Assembly: GCA_026826555.1 (NCBI GenBank)
Contig: JAKSZT010033094.1
Location: forward strand, 538,868 to 602,867
Direction: 5' to 3'
DNA length: 64,000 bases
DNA from: Tolypeutes matacus
Lineage: Eukaryota > Chordata > Mammalia > Cingulata > Chlamyphoridae
Shown here: one piece after another, positions 11,541 through 24,989 of the stretch
Layout of the letters: the number at the start of each line of letters is the position of its first letter
Numbering within the stretch: position 1 is the stretch's first letter
The notes under the pieces: generated by a model
What the model was told of the DNA's origin: nothing
Database searches by the model: none
What the model saw: the letters and a program-made list of their open reading frames with translations, nothing else
Program-made: the position numbers and the translations under genes

Positions 11541-13325
11541 GCTACTGGCCTCTTTCTGACTTGGACAGGTTCAAACTTTAGTTGTTCTTAGTATTATACT
11601 TTAGCCAGCCAAATTTACTAATTGGTAGCTCAAGTCAGTGGCCAACCTTCTCTTCTTGCCCCCATTTTGGGAAATAGAGCTTCCAACTCCAGCCTCAGAA
11701 TAGCTCCCAAGGTGGCTTGCCCCACCAGTGGAGGTTGGGCACCTGCCTCCATGGTGTGAAATGCTCTACTCATGAATCTTCACTGCAGATGGGCAGTCTC
11801 CTACTTCCATTCTTTCAAAGATATTGCAGGATGCTATGCTGGTCTCCTGGGCCCCCAAACAGGTGTTTTAGATAGCTCTGGATGATTATTAACTGCCCTG
11901 TAGGATAAGTTGACTCTTGGACCTCCTTACTCAGCCATAATCTTCGTTTTTTTTCTCTATGTTTTCCTTTATCTCCCTGAACATAATAATGATCATTTTT
12001 TAAAAGTTTTGTTTAGTATGTCCAAAGTTAGGTCTTTGTGGATGGTTTCTGGATTTTTACTTTGTTCCTTTGTATGGACATTTCCTGTTTCTTTGTCTTG
12101 GAATCTTTTGTTGCACACTGTACATTTTAATATTTCATGTGTTAGCTCTGGTTTGTAGACCCTGAGCTGTCTGTTCCTTATGTTTGTATCCAGTTAGTGA
12201 TATGACTGAGATTTCCTTGTGTGCCAGGAGCTAACAAAAACAAAAAAACCTATGCAAAAAACCTTTTTGCAGTCTTTGAAAATTAGCCCTGCATTGGCTG
12301 GTGCTCTCCTTCAGAGTTTTGCCCTCCTATTAAGAAGATTTGCCTGAGGAGAATGTGAAGTTCAGGATCCTCTCTATCTTTTCTGAGCCTGTGACTTTTC
12401 CTGGGTTTGTGATCATTTGTAGACTTAGGAGTTCCCCCATTTACAGGAATTTGAAAATCCCCTCTAATTGCTGTGAAATAGACTTCTTCTCCTCCTGGGT
12501 GTTCTATTTTATGTCCTAAGGTAGGTAATCCTTTGCCCCAAGAGGCTTTGATTTGTTTCTTATACTGCTTTAGCTGTCTGCAAGCTGCTTCTACTTGCAG
12601 GACAAGTTCTGGAAGGGTGATCCAGAGTTGAGTTTCCAAGTTCAATCTCTCAGGATGCCTCCTGATAGTTCAGCACCAACATAGAGGTAACCCAATATGC
12701 ACATAGCAGTTACTCTGCTCCATCTGGAAGAGAACCAAGGATCCACAATGGGAGCATAGGCTGGCTCCACTCCATACAGGGGAGGAGAAAAGTGTGAGGA
12801 AGAGCGCCATGAGCTTCTTTTATTGTTTTTTTTTTTCCTCTTTAAAAATTGTTGGTAGTTTTTTCTGTCTCTTACTGCTTTTGAAGCACTTTTCTTTGCA
12901 TTTGGCCCTCGCCCAGTTACTGCAACCCTTTAACTGTTTTCTGGAGTTTTTAATTAGATTGCTTTGTCTGTTTTTTGCTAGTTGTTGAAAGATTCTGCAG
13001 GGGAACGGCACCTTGGAATATCTTACATCACTGTGATAGAAATTCCACTACTGGCACTTTTGGCGATCACAGTTCAGTTGTTTTGTAGAGGTCCTTCAAT
13101 TTGGGTCTGTTTGATTGTGCTGGAGTGTGATTGTGAGCTGGGTTGGGGGCATGTATCAGGTCATCCATGGAGCTGGGAGGAGGGCTGGTGGAAGGAACAG
13201 GTGAACTCTGGGGAGGATAGGACTGTGGTTGAAAATATAATTGTGGGAGTGTTCATTTGTCATCTATGGCAGGGGAGAGTCACTAATGGTGTCAGTAATG
13301 AGGGAATGTGTAGGGAAGCATAGAC
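11540..13325. other. No gene seen; old, partly L1-like sequence
   Basis: No convincing coding frame. The part at about 11930-12660 has the look of an old minus-strand L1 or HAL1 upstream region, and 12790-13010 is T-rich with one open frame on each strand that I regard as chance. The part at 13010-13325 is moderately G-rich and I cannot place it. Repeat identity is a guess. Confidence 0.35.
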
Positions 13326-14740
13326 CTGGAGCATGCCTCTACGAAATATGAATGTGTTCATATTGTCATAGGGTGTTATCTCAGTGGGTGGAGATCAACA
13401 CAATAACTACAAAAATATCAAACTCCCATTTTGGAGAGTCCTGATAAAGTCTCAGAGTGGCAAGGATCTCTAGAGTACATAGGCAATGCCTAATAAAAGG
13501 CAAACAGACCAATATGCCAAGCCTACGATATTAATGCTTGTATTTATGAACCTTATTCTTGTAAAATTGAAACTTAGCCTAATAATAACTATTGTCTAAG
13601 AGTTACCCCTTGAAAACCTCCTTGTTACTCAAATGTAGCCTCTCCTTAAGCCAAACTCAGCAAATAAACTCACTACCTCCCTCCCAGCATTGGATGTGAT
13701 TCCCAGGGATAAGCTTCCCTGGCACCGAGGGATTAATATAAGGTGCCAACCAACGATGCATTTGGACAAAGGCCTTAACCAAAAGTGGGAAACATTAAAT
13801 TCTAAAGTGTTTTTATGGCAAAGAGATTTCAGAATGAGTCAGGAGGGTATTTCAGAGGTTACTCTTAAGCATGTCTCAGGCAGATCTCACTAACTGCCAC
13901 AGTAAACAAAACCCAAACAGGGTTGCTCCCAAGGGCTCTAGAGACATCCAGACACAATAGGCAAGGCACACAACCCCATGAAATCAGCACCACATTGGTG
14001 GGCCTTACTTTGGAATATATGATAATCTATTTCCCTAATGTAACAGAGTTAGACTCATTTATAATTTCCCTACACATGATTCTTCTGTCCCTTCTATTTG
14101 AACCTACAATTAGCACTATACCCATTAAATATATGTCTCAGAGACTTAAATCTTCAGTCTGTTCATATGCCAGTTGAGCCCTGAATCTCAGCAGAGTTGT
14201 GGCCAACACCTACTCTCCAGCTCATCAGATTTTCCCAGGACATCTAACAAAATTATGATGATGGACAAACCTCATCCCAAAAACAAAGGGTACCTACAAC
14301 TGCAAGCAAAACAGTTCCTTTAATCTGCCCCATAAGATCTAAACCCTCTCTCAATCTGAAGCATAGCAGATATCACCATCCCAAAATCTTAAGATTGAGG
14401 AATGAACAAACATAATGGGGGAATACAACCATGGACCAAAGTAAACTAATTATTATTGTGGTAACAGAAGGACTTGTAACACTGATATAAAGATAGTGGT
14501 TACCAGAGGTTCACAGGGGAGGGGGAGGGAAGAATAGGTGGAACATAGGGCATTTTTAGGGCATTGGAATTATTCTGTATGATATTGGAATGATGGATAC
14601 AGGCCATTATACATTTTTTCAAATTCTATAAAACTGTACAGTGAAAAGTGTAAACCATAATGTAAACTATGGACCTTGGTTAGTAGCAATGTTTCAAAAT
14701 TTGTCCATCATTTGTAACAAATGTAAAAAAAAAAAATCCT
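13326..14740 (+). repeat. R1 repeat copy 2, longest 5' extent
   Basis: Begins around 'gttatctcagtgggtggagat' and contains every R1 landmark: 'ttgaaacttagcct' (13568), 'cctccttgttactcaaatgtagcctctcc', 'cttccctggcac' then 'gagggattaat' (about 13710-13737), and a 3' part ending in an A-run at 14725-14736. Its 5' part differs from copies 3 and 5 beyond about 13560, suggesting R1 subfamilies with distinct 5' ends. No conserved ORF. It shows R1 is at least 1.4 kb long. Confidence 0.6.
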
Positions 14741-14759
14741 AGACGACCACGACCACTGT

Positions 14760-16100
14760 TTACATGTCTATTCCAGTCTATTTTTCCATCCATGCCTTCC
14801 CATATCCCATGTACCAGTTTATTTTCTCCAGAAAATTCCATTTCTGTTTTCTATCTAGGAGGCAAGTGACTGCCTGCTTTGTTCTTCATATGGGTAGGAA
14901 AGGAGATTTAACTGTTTCCATATTTACTCACATGGTTACTATTTTGAGTGTTCTTCATTCCTTTGTGTAGCTCTATATTTCCATTTGGTATAATTTTCCC
15001 TCTGCCTGAAGGACCTCCTTTAACATTTTTTGTAGTGCCTGTCTGTTGGTGATGAATTCTTTCAGCTTATGTATGTTGGAAGATATTTTCACTGGGTATA
15101 GAATTCTAGGATGATATATTTTTTTCTTTCAGCACTTTAAAGATGTTGTTCCACTGTCTTCTTGCTTGCATTGTTTTTGATGAGAAGTCTGCTACCATCC
15201 ATACCTTGGTTCCTCTGTCCCTAGTGTGTCTTTTTTCTCTGGCAGCCTTTTAAGATTTTTTTCTTTATCATGGTTTTAAGCAATTTGATTATGACACTTT
15301 TTGGTATAGACTTCTTCATATTACTTTTGCTAGGAATTCATTGAGCTTCTTGGATGTGTGAGTTTATAGTTCTCATAATTATTTGGAAAATTTTCAGTAT
15401 TATATCTTCAAATCCACCTACTCATTTGCTTTGGAGGCTCCAGTTAAACATAAACTAAGCTGCTTGAAATTGTTTCATAGCTCACTGAAGTTCTGTTAAA
15501 AGTTTCCCTATTTTCATTCCTTTATGCTTTTCATATTGGATAGTTTCTATTGCTAAGTCTTTGCATTCATTACTCTCATATTCTAGTGTGTAATCTGCTA
15601 TTAATTCTATCCTGTGTATTTTTCCCTTCAATTATTGAATCTCCTTAACATATTTTTTCTTTCCTCTACCTTCTTGAACATATGGCATATATTTAAACTA
15701 GTTGTTTTAATAATTTAATCTACTAAATCCATTCTTTCTATTTCTATTATTGATCATTTTTCTTCCTAATTTTGGATCATATTTTTTTGCTTCCTTGCAT
15801 GGCTGGTAATCTTTGATTGGGTGTCTGAGACTGTAAATTTTACATTGTTGGGTGCTGGATTTTGTTGTTGTTGCTGTTATTTCTTGATATGTTTTTGAGC
15901 TTTTTTCTGGGATGCAAGGCTTGCTTTAAATAATGTTAGATAAGGACCTTTAGTATAGGGCTAATTTGGCCCCAACACTGAGGCAATGCCTTTCTAAGTG
16001 TGTTTCCCAATGTTCCACATATTACAAAATTTTCCAGTCTGTGTGTTAGTGAACTATTCCCAATCCTGTGTGAGCTCCAGAAATTCTTCCTCCTGCTTAT
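14760..16100 (-). mobile_element. Old L1 fragment (ORF1 region)
   Basis: On the minus strand the text parallels the ORF1 segment of the other L1s: 'cactgtcttcttgcttgcattg' corresponds to the ETMEARRQW segment, and 'gagcttcttggatgtgtgag' to the next block upstream. It is much more diverged, with no open frames. Family assignment is from pattern resemblance. Confidence 0.55.
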
Positions 16101-16870
16101 TTCCAGTGGATCTTTCCCCAGTCTTACATAGTTTTCTCATACATATGCATTGATCTGTTCTCAGGTAAAGTCTCAAGGAAGACCCTCTGCAGATGACCAA
16201 GGCTCTCTCTCTCCTCTCTCTTCCTATGCCCTGTGAACATCAGCCACCATGGCCTGCCTGGACTCCAGCTTGGTCTCTTTAACTTGGGGGTATTGCTGGA
16301 GTCCACCTCCTTTTGCTCCATGCTGGAAACCCAGGCTCACTCCATTCTTTCCCCTCTCTCAGTGATCACTGTCTTATGCATCCTATTGTCCAATATTCCA
16401 AAACTATTCCATAAATTTTGTCTAGTTGTTTAGTTGTTTCAGGAGGGAGGGTCAATCTTGTTGCTGGTAGATTATTGTGGCCTGAAATACAAGTCTCCCA
16501 AATAACCTTTTAACCTGTCCTTCTATGTTCAACTTCATCCTCACTCCCACCTTTGCTATACTTAGTATTTCCCCAGGATTATGCACAAAGAATCTACTCT
16601 GTTTTTGTTTGTAGAATTCTTTGCCCTGCCAAATTAGTTACCTCTTATCTGTCTGTTTTCTTTCTTTCAAAACTTTGTTGTAATCTCTTGTTGGCTGATA
16701 TATCTTCTCCTGATCATGTTGTCGCACGGGCTTTTATCTTTTTTGTTCATTTATTGTCATTTGAGTGGGATCTTGGGAGGAAGAAGAAATCAATGTGTGG
16801 ATTAAATTGCCATATTTAACCAGAAATTTTCTCATGTCTTCAGTTTTCTTTGAAACATTATTTAAAAATA
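16101..16870. other. No gene seen
   Basis: Frames up to 88 codons are open on the + strand and 65 on the minus, but none resembles a known protein. The left half may be upstream region of the preceding old L1. The right half (about 16470-16870) is anonymous. Confidence 0.35.
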
Positions 16871-17100
16871 GGTCTTCTCTTGGGAGACATTTATACTGCT
16901 TGTACTATTTTGCTATTATAACTAATGCTTTGATAAATATCCTTGCCAAAAATGTTTTGTGCATCTCTGTTATTTTTCTAGGGTAAACACCTAGAGACTG
17001 GGTCAAAGGTGTGAAAAACTTAAGGCCTTTAAGATATTATTGCCAGATGGCCAACAAAAAAATTGTATCATTTTACCCTGCCACTACCAAAGTTTTCTTT
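16871..17100 (-). mobile_element. Old L1 3' fragment
   Basis: Minus-strand text with 'gggtaaacacctagagactgggtcaaagg' and 'attgccagatggcc' blocks matches the ORF2 C-terminal region (LGVYP...GNLP-type) of old mammalian L1s. It is short, decayed and cut by the tail of R1 copy 3. Confidence 0.5.
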
Positions 17101-18520
17101 TTCCTTTTTTTAATATTTTAAAAGATGCTTAGATTAGATAAATGTTACACAAAAATTACTGGGATTTCCATGTTCCCCACCTCCCATAACATCCCACATA
17201 AACATCTTTCATTAGTGTTGCACATCGCCTGCAATGGATATACACATCCTGGGGTTTTGCCACTAAGCATGGACCATAGTTCACATTGTAGACCATGCTC
17301 TCTCCCACAGTTCTGCATGTTATATGCTGATGTAAAATGGCCTGTTTCTGTCATTGTAATGTCACTCAGGAAAATTCCCAAGTCCTGAAAAAGCACCTGT
17401 ATAACAACTGCTTTTCCCTTCCCTGCCCCAAAAGCATCTAGTGGCCACTGGCTCCACCTCACTGTTGTAATTTCTTCCATTGCTTGAATCACATTATGTC
17501 TACAACAGAATACCATTAAGTCCACTCTAGTCCATAGCTCTTCCCCCAATCCTGAGGAGTTTGGGATGGTGATGTCCACTCCCCCTCCAAGTGAGAGGGG
17601 GCTTATATCCCATGGATATGGTAGATGGGATTATCCTGCCAGTGGCTGCAGGCTCTCTCCATTCCCTGGGATGGTCGTTGTCCATCACCATCTCCTCACC
17701 AGGTGACTTGGGTGAGTCCATTGAGCTGTAGAATAGGAGTTGCAGCTCCACCGAGATTCCAGGCACAGCTGGCACATGGGCAAGCCAAAGCCTCCAGTCT
17801 CTGAAAGTACACCTACAAACTCCAGCATCACATATAGGTTTGAATAGAAGGGACTGATGGACCATGTGCAGGGAGGACTTATTTGAGTCCAACTCTGTCA
17901 CTCTCAGGAGCACAGATTCCAAAGTAGAGCCCACTGATAAGTCATTAATCTCTGGAGCTATCCCCCCTTATATAGGACCTGGGTGTCTCCAGAACCTTCA
18001 GGAGCCCCTTTGTGTGGGACGATATCCACTTTGGTGTTCTATGAGATCCTACTGAGGTGTGCATAAGCGTTACCTCTGGGATGACCTCCTGACTCTCTTT
18101 GAAATCTCTTAGCCACATGAACTAATTTGTCTTTACTTTTTCCCCCTTTTATTCATGGTCTTTTTCCATTCGTATTGCCAGTTGGCACTTGGTATTAATC
18201 CCTCGTTGCCAGGGAGGCTCATCCCCGGGAGTCATGTCCCATGCTGGGGGGAAGGTAATGCATTCATACAGTGAGTTTGGCTTAGAGAGAGGCCACATTT
18301 GAGCAACAAGGAGGCATTCAGGTGACAACCCTTAGGCACCCCATAACAGTAGGCTAAGTTTCAATTACAAGAGCAAAGACTCGTAAGGCTAGTCATCAAT
18401 AACAAGAACCCACCAGTGGACCCTCCTCCTTTGCCAGACACTGCCCCTTCACTCAGGGGACTGTTTCTGCTCCCTTGGAGAATGTGGCAGAGCTCTCCAG
18501 GCTGGGAGTTCAGTATTCTC
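17101..18520 (-). repeat. R1 repeat copy 3
   Basis: Minus-oriented: its tail is the T-rich run near 17100-17115 and its 5' part is near 18500. It aligns along its length to copy 5 (30216-31460), for example 'ccactaagcatggaccatag' at about 17260 against 'ccactaagcatggattatag' at 30257, and 'agtcatgtcccatgctgggg' at about 18231. It extends past the point where copy 5 stops, so copy 5 is the shorter. The 135- and 144-codon minus frames here are not kept in other copies. Confidence 0.65.
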
Positions 18521-19671
18521 TCATTTATTGAGTGATTGTCTACCCACTGTGGCCATGCCCCACCCCTTGATCATTTGAACAATTTTATATATATTTTATA
18601 TATATTCAGGTGAACTTCCTCCCATGAAACCCCCATCCCAGACACTCCCCACTAATGATCCTCTCCTGCCCCCTCTGTAACCCTTCTGTGATCCAAACCT
18701 TCCTTGAAGATGAAGCCCATATAATAGCCAAATATAATTAATAGGAAAATGGAATAATAAAGATAAGTTTAAATATAAGAGATAAAATCCATGGAAACAA
18801 AAAAAAAACACTAGAAATAAAATAAAATTAAAGGATTGGGATATACAAAAATGGGGAAAAAACAGAAAAATTGTTAAAAAAAATTTTTTTAACATTTTTC
18901 CTTTTATCACTGCATTATCAGGTGTCCAGTCTGTACTGTGGCACCAGCCCCCTCTCACCTCTCAGTGTCTCCTGAATTTTCATTTGATTTTCAAAGAAGT
19001 TTTAGGTCACAACAAAGTCACACACAGAATACTAGAAACTGCCATAATCCCAACCTCCTTCCCCTTTCCTCACCCTTTCCTACCATGTGGATGGTAGCAT
19101 TGTTATAACTGTTATACAGATAGTGAAGCATGGCTACTAAACATTGTCAATGGTTTACAGTATAGTTTACAATTTAGATGGTACAGTTTAATAAATTTTG
19201 AAGATATTTACCATGTCCTGTGTCCATTACTGTAAGGTAATGAAAAACATTTCCCATGACCACTAATACCCCGTTTGATCTTTTCTGTTCCTTCCTCCCC
19301 ATCCCCCTGGGGCTCATGACACTCCCCTGGCTTGACTCATTGGATGACAAGATTCATAGTTACATGCAACAAGAGGTCTTGACATGCTGATTATCCTCTC
19401 CTATTAGGATCCACCCTTGTGCCTAAGAGACACCCACCTGTCTGTTTCTGGGTGAATCAGTCCTCCCAAAGATGGGGGTCCATCTCCTTCCCACTCACCG
19501 TGTGGGTCTCCAGTCCCTGACACAACACATTATGACAGGATGAACACTCACAAACTCCCCAGAAGCCTACTCCAGATGCACCCCTTCCTGAATGCACCCC
19601 CAACCTACACCCTGAACCAGTGACACCACCTTGTCATACTGCCATAAGATCATTCCCACCCCTGCACTTTC
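18521..19671. other. No gene seen; unplaced repeat-like DNA
   Basis: A pyrimidine-rich stretch with an A-rich part at 18725-18890. A 120-codon minus frame (18958-18596) is hydrophobic and Phe-rich, as expected from translated A/T tracts. Some text (19000-19260) recalls L1 3' UTR, but I cannot assign a family. It ends where the poly(T) of L1-II begins. Confidence 0.35.
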
Positions 19672-20104
19672 TTTTTTTTTTTTTTTAACTTTATTTTGTA
19701 CATTTAATAACTGAAAACATAAGGAATAAAAAACTAAAAAGTAAACACAGATGCACTTTCAACATCATACCCACAAATCCCATGTTCACCTAGTCCCCCT
19801 CCCATCTCTCTCCCAGTATCCTCGGTGTTCTAACCCGCCCTTCCTAATCTACCCACCTGTCGACCCTGCACCACCAAACCCATTAATATCACTACCCACC
19901 TGTCCTATCCTTCAATATGCAACTATACACTGTCACTTTACCATAGATTATGTCCATATGTGTGATGGCTCACAACCTTCTCTTCTCTTTCTTTCCCTTG
20001 TTAACCTATCTTTCAGACAATGGTTCTCAGAGACTGCTCACTTTCCTCAATTCAAATCAGTGAGGTCAAATACTGTTCATCCTTCAATGCCTGGCTTGCT
20101 TCAC

Positions 20105-23100
20105 TCAACATAAGGTTGAGGTTTCAAGATTCATCCATGTTATTCCGTGTGTTAGCATTTTATTCCTTCTTACAGCTGAGTAATATTCCATTGTATGTAT
20201 GTACCACATTTTGTTTATCCATTCATCTGTTGATGGGCACCGGGGCTGATTCCAACTTTTGGCAATGGTGAACAATGCTGCTATGAACATTGTTGTGCAT
20301 ACATCTGTTCGTGTCTTTGCTTTCAATTCTTCTGGATATATACCCAGCAGTGGAATCGCTGGATCATACGGAAGATCTATTGTTAGTTTTCTGAGGAACC
20401 ACCAAACTATCCTCCACAGTGGCTGGACCATTCCACAATCTCAGCAGCAGTGGATGAGAGTTCCTATTCCTCCACATCCTCTCCAACATCTATAGTCTGC
20501 TGTTTTTTTAATAGCTGCCATTCCAATGGGTGTAAGATGGTATTTCATTGTAGTTTTGATTTGCATTTCCCTAATAGCTAGTGATGTCAAGCATTTTTTC
20601 ATGTGCTTTTTAGCCATTTGTATTTCTTTCTTGGAGAAGTGTCTTTTCAGGTCACTTGCCCATTTTTTAAATGGGTTGTTTGTCTTTTTATTTTCGAGGT
20701 GTAGGATTTCCTTATATATGCAGGATATTAGGCTCCTATCAGATATATGGTTGCCAAATATTTTCTCCCATTGGGTAGGCTGCCTTTTTATTTTCTTAAT
20801 AACATCCTTTGAGGTGCAGAAGTTTTTAATTTTGATGAGATCCCATTTATCTATTTTTTTCTCTTGCTGCTCGTGCTTTGGGTGTGCAGTTCATGAAAAC
20901 ATTTCTTTTTACAAGGCCCTGTAGATGATTCCCTACATTATCTTCCAAGGTTTTTATGGTTTTGGCTTTTATATTTAAATCTTTGATCCATCTTGAATTG
21001 ATTTTTGTATAAGGTGTGAGGTGGTATCCCTCTCTCATTCTTTTGGATATGGATATCCAGTTCTCCAAGCACCACTTGTTAAAGAGGCCATTCTCTCTCA
21101 ACTGAGTGGGCTTGGGGACCTTCTCAAATATCAGATGACTGTATATGTGAGTATCTATATCAGAACTCTCATTGCAGTTCCATTGGTCAGTATGTCTTGT
21201 GCCAATTCCATGCAGTTTTGAGCACTGTAGCTTTGTAGTATGTTTTAAAGTCAGGTAATGTGATACCTCCAACTTCATTTTTCTTTTTCAATATGTCTTT
21301 GGCAATTTGGGGCTCTTACCTTTCCAAATATATTTTGTACTTAGTTTTTCCAGTTCCTTAAAAATACAGTGTTGATTTTTATTGGGATTGCATAAAACCT
21401 GTAGATTAGTTTGGGTAGGATAGACAACTTGATGATGTTTAGTCTTCCTATCCATGAACAGGGAATATTCTTCCATTTATTTAAGTCTTCTTTGATTTCC
21501 TTTAACAGTGTTGTGTAGTTTTCTGTATATAAGTCCTTTCCATCTTTAGTTAAATTTATTCCTAGGTATTTGATTCTTTTAGTTACTATTGTAAATGGCA
21601 TTTTTTCTTGATTTCCTCCTCAGATTGCTCATTATTGGTGTACAGAAATGCTACTGATTTTTGAGCATTGATCTTATAGCCTGTGACATTACTGAACTCC
21701 TTTATAAGTTCTAGAAGCTTTGTTGTAGATTTCTCAGGGCTTTCTACGTATAGGATCATGTTGTCTGCAAATAATGAAATTTTTCCTTCTTCCTTTCCAA
21801 CTTGGATGCCTTTTATATCTTTTTCTTGCCTCAGTGCTCGAGCAAGTACTTCTAAGACAATCTTAAATAGGAGTGGTGATAGTGGGCATCTTTGTCTTGT
21901 TCCCGATCTTAGAAGGAAGGCTTTTAGGATTTCACCATTGAAGATGATGTTAGCTTTGGGTTTTTCATATATACCCTTTATCATATTAAGAAAATTTCCT
22001 TCTATTCCTATCTTTTGCAGTGTTTTTATCAGGCAAGAGTGCTGTATTTTGTCGAATGCTTTTCTGCATCTATAGAGGTGATCATATGATTTTGTTCTTG
22101 CAATCTATTTATGTGGTGTATTACATTGATTGATTTTCTTATACTGAACCATCCTTGCATATCCGGGATGAAACCCACTTGGTTATGGTGTATAATCCTT
22201 TTGATATGTTGTTGAATGCAATTAGCAAGTATTTTGTTAAGGAAATTGGTCTGTAATTTTCCTTTCTTGTGGTATCTTTGTTTGGTTTTGGTATTAGGGT
22301 AATGCTGGCATCATAGAATGAGTTTGGCAATATTCCTTCTACTTCTATTTTTTTGGAAGAGCTTAAGCAGAATTGGTGTTAGCTCATCCCGGAATGTGTG
22401 GTAGAATTCAGCTGCGAAGCCATCTGGTCCTGAGCTCTTCTTAGTTGGGAGGTTTTTGATGACTGAGTCTATCTCTTTACTTGTAATTGGACTGTTGAGT
22501 TCATCAATTTCTTCTTTCATCAATGTAGGCTATTTGTGAGTTTCTAGAAACTTGTCCGTTTCCTCTAAATTATCATTCTTGTTGACATATAATTTTTCAA
22601 AGTATCCTCCTATGATACTCTTTATTTCTGAGGGGTCAGTAGTGATATCACCTTGCTCATTCCTTATTTTATGTATTTGCATCTGTTCTCTCTTTTTCTT
22701 TGTTAGTCTGGCTAAGGGTTTGTCAATTTTATTGATCTTCTCAAAGAATCAGCTTTTGGTTTTGTTTATTTTTCTAGTGCTTTCTTATTCTCTATTTCAT
22801 TTAGTTCTGCTCTAATCTTTGTTATTTCCTTCTTTCTACTTCCTTTAGGTTTAGTTTGTTGTTGTTTTTCCAGTTCCTCCAAGTGTGCAGTTAGGTCTTC
22901 AATATTAGCTTTTTCTTCTTTTTTAATATATGTATTTATGGCTATGAACTTCCCTCTCAGGATGGCTTTCACTGCATCCCATAGGTTTTGATATGTTGTG
23001 TTGTCATTTTCATTAGTTTCAAGGTAGTTAGTAATTTCTTTCAAGATTTCCTCCTGGACCCACAGTTTGTCTAAGAGTGTGTTGTTTAACTTCCATATCT

Positions 23101-23830
23101 TTGGGCCTAATCTGATTCTCTGGCCCTTAGTGATTTCCAATTTCATTCCATTGTGGTCAGAAAAATTACTTTGTATAATCTCGATCTTTCTGAATTCATT
23201 GAGAGTTGTTCTGTGGCTTAGCATGTGGTCTATCTGGGAGTATGATCCATGTGCACTCGAGAAGAATGTAAATCCTGCTGTATTTGGGTGTAGTGTTCTG
23301 AATATGTCTATTAAGTCCAGGTCCTCAAATGTATTGTTCAGAGTTTTTGTTTCTTTATTGATTCTCTGTCTAGATGTTCTGTCTAATTATGATAATGGTG
23401 TATTAAAGTCCCCCGCTATAATTGTAGAGGCATTTTTTTCTCCACTTAGTTTTTCCAGAGTTTGCCTCATGTATTTTTAGGTGCCCCGATTAGGTGCATA
23501 AATATTTATGGTTGTTCTCTCTTCTTGAGAGATTATCCCTTTTACTAATATATAGTGTCCATCTTTGTCTCTTACAATAGTTTTGCATTTAAAGGCTATT
23601 TTGTCTGATATTAGAATAGCTACTCCTGCCCTTTTTGGCTATTTTCAGCTTGTAAAATTGTTTTCCAGCCATTCACTTTCAGCCTCCTTGAATCCCTGGG
23701 TCAAAGGTGGGTTTCTTGTAGACAGCATATAGATGGATCATATTTCCTTATCCATTCTGCCAATCTGTGTCTCTTGAGTGGTGAATTGAATCCATTAACA
23801 TTCAGTGTTATTATTCACAACAAATTTCTT
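20105..23830 (-). pseudogene. L1-II ORF2 (endonuclease-reverse transcriptase), broken
   Basis: Minus-strand pieces in order: endonuclease end (23224, [16 protein letters not shown]), linker ([16 protein letters not shown]), then 22523-22311 with [17 protein letters not shown], 22330-22139 with [18 protein letters not shown] and [10 protein letters not shown], 21984-21586 with [15 protein letters not shown] and the active-site block reading FADN, 21601-21341 with [17 protein letters not shown], and the C-terminal piece 20431-20105 with LTIDLPYDPAIPLLGIYPEE and WMNLE. The catalytic FADD has its last Asp replaced by Asn. With the frame breaks this makes the copy doubly dead. Confidence 0.8.
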
Positions 23831-23905
23831 ACTTCAGCCATATTTTCTTTGGGTTAATGTATGTCATATGTTGTTTTGTTTCTGTTTTTGTCTTTTTAGT
23901 TGTTT

Positions 23906-24890
23906 TTAAACTCTCCGCCAACTCTCTCTCCCTTGTTTTTTTCTTTCAACTTGTAGAAATTCCTTTAGTATTTCCCGAAGTGCAGGTTTCTTATTGGCAT
24001 ACTCTCTTAATATCTGTTTATCTGTGAATATTTTGAACTCTCCATCATTTTTGAATGCCGGTTTTGCTGGATAGAGAATTTGCAGCTGGAAGTTTTTTTC
24101 TTTTAGTACTTTGACTATGTCATACCACTGTCTTCTTGCCTCCATAGTTTCAGATGAGAAATCAGCACTTAATTTTATTGTACTTCCCTTGTATGTGATG
24201 GTTCTCTTTTCTCTTGCTGCCTTGAGTATTTTCTCTTTGACTTGAACATTGGACATTTTGACAAGTATATGTCTTGGAGTTGGCCTGTTGGGATTTATAC
24301 TGTTTGGGGTGTGCTGTGCTTCCTGGAGCTGCACATCCATCTCTCTCAATAGGGTTGGGAAGTTTTCAGCCATTATTTCCTTCCACACTCCTTCTGTTCC
24401 CTTTCCCTTCTCTTCTCTTTTTAGGATGCCTATAATGTGTATGTTTGTGCATTTTGTGTTGTTGGTTAAATCCCCGAGTCCCTGCTGGATTTTTTTCTAT
24501 CTTTTTGTCTATCTGTTCTAGTATCTGTTTGATTTCACATGTATTGTCTTCCACATCACTAATTCTTTATTCTGCCTGTTCAAATCTGCTGTTATGTGAA
24601 TCCAGTGTCTTTTTGATTTCTTGGATTGTGCCATTGATCACCATCGTATACGTTATCTTTTTATGTATGTTTACAATTTCTTCAGTATGTTCTCCCAGTG
24701 TCTTCTTAATATCCTTAATCTCTTCCTTCACTTCATTAAGTTGGTCCATGATATTTGCTTGGAAAGCTTTGATTAGTTGTTCGATGTTCTGCATCTCTTC
24801 CTGGTTTTTAGTTTGTTCATTGGACTGGTCTATGTCTTCCTATTTCTCAGTGTGGTTTGTAATTTTTTGTTGCCCTCTAGTCATCATTTT
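23906..24890 (-). pseudogene. L1-II ORF1, two open parts
   Basis: The C-terminal 160-codon frame (24388-23906) contains ENFPTLLREMDVQLQEAQ, NPNRPTPRHILVKMSN, and SADFSSETMEARRQWYDI, covering the RNA-recognition fold and C-terminal domain of ORF1p. The N-terminal coiled coil is open at 24794-24567 (KEEIKDIKKTLGEHTEEI). A short disrupted stretch of about 180 bases lies between. Product expected only as fragments, if any. Total span fits an ORF1 of about 330 residues. Confidence 0.75.
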
Positions 24891-24989
24891 ATCTTGATGG
24901 GTTTATTCACTTGATTAGCTTCTCTCTGTGCTCTAGAGTTTTATTTAGCTGGTGGTTCTGTGTGTGTGTTAAGTTTTCTCTTTGACACT

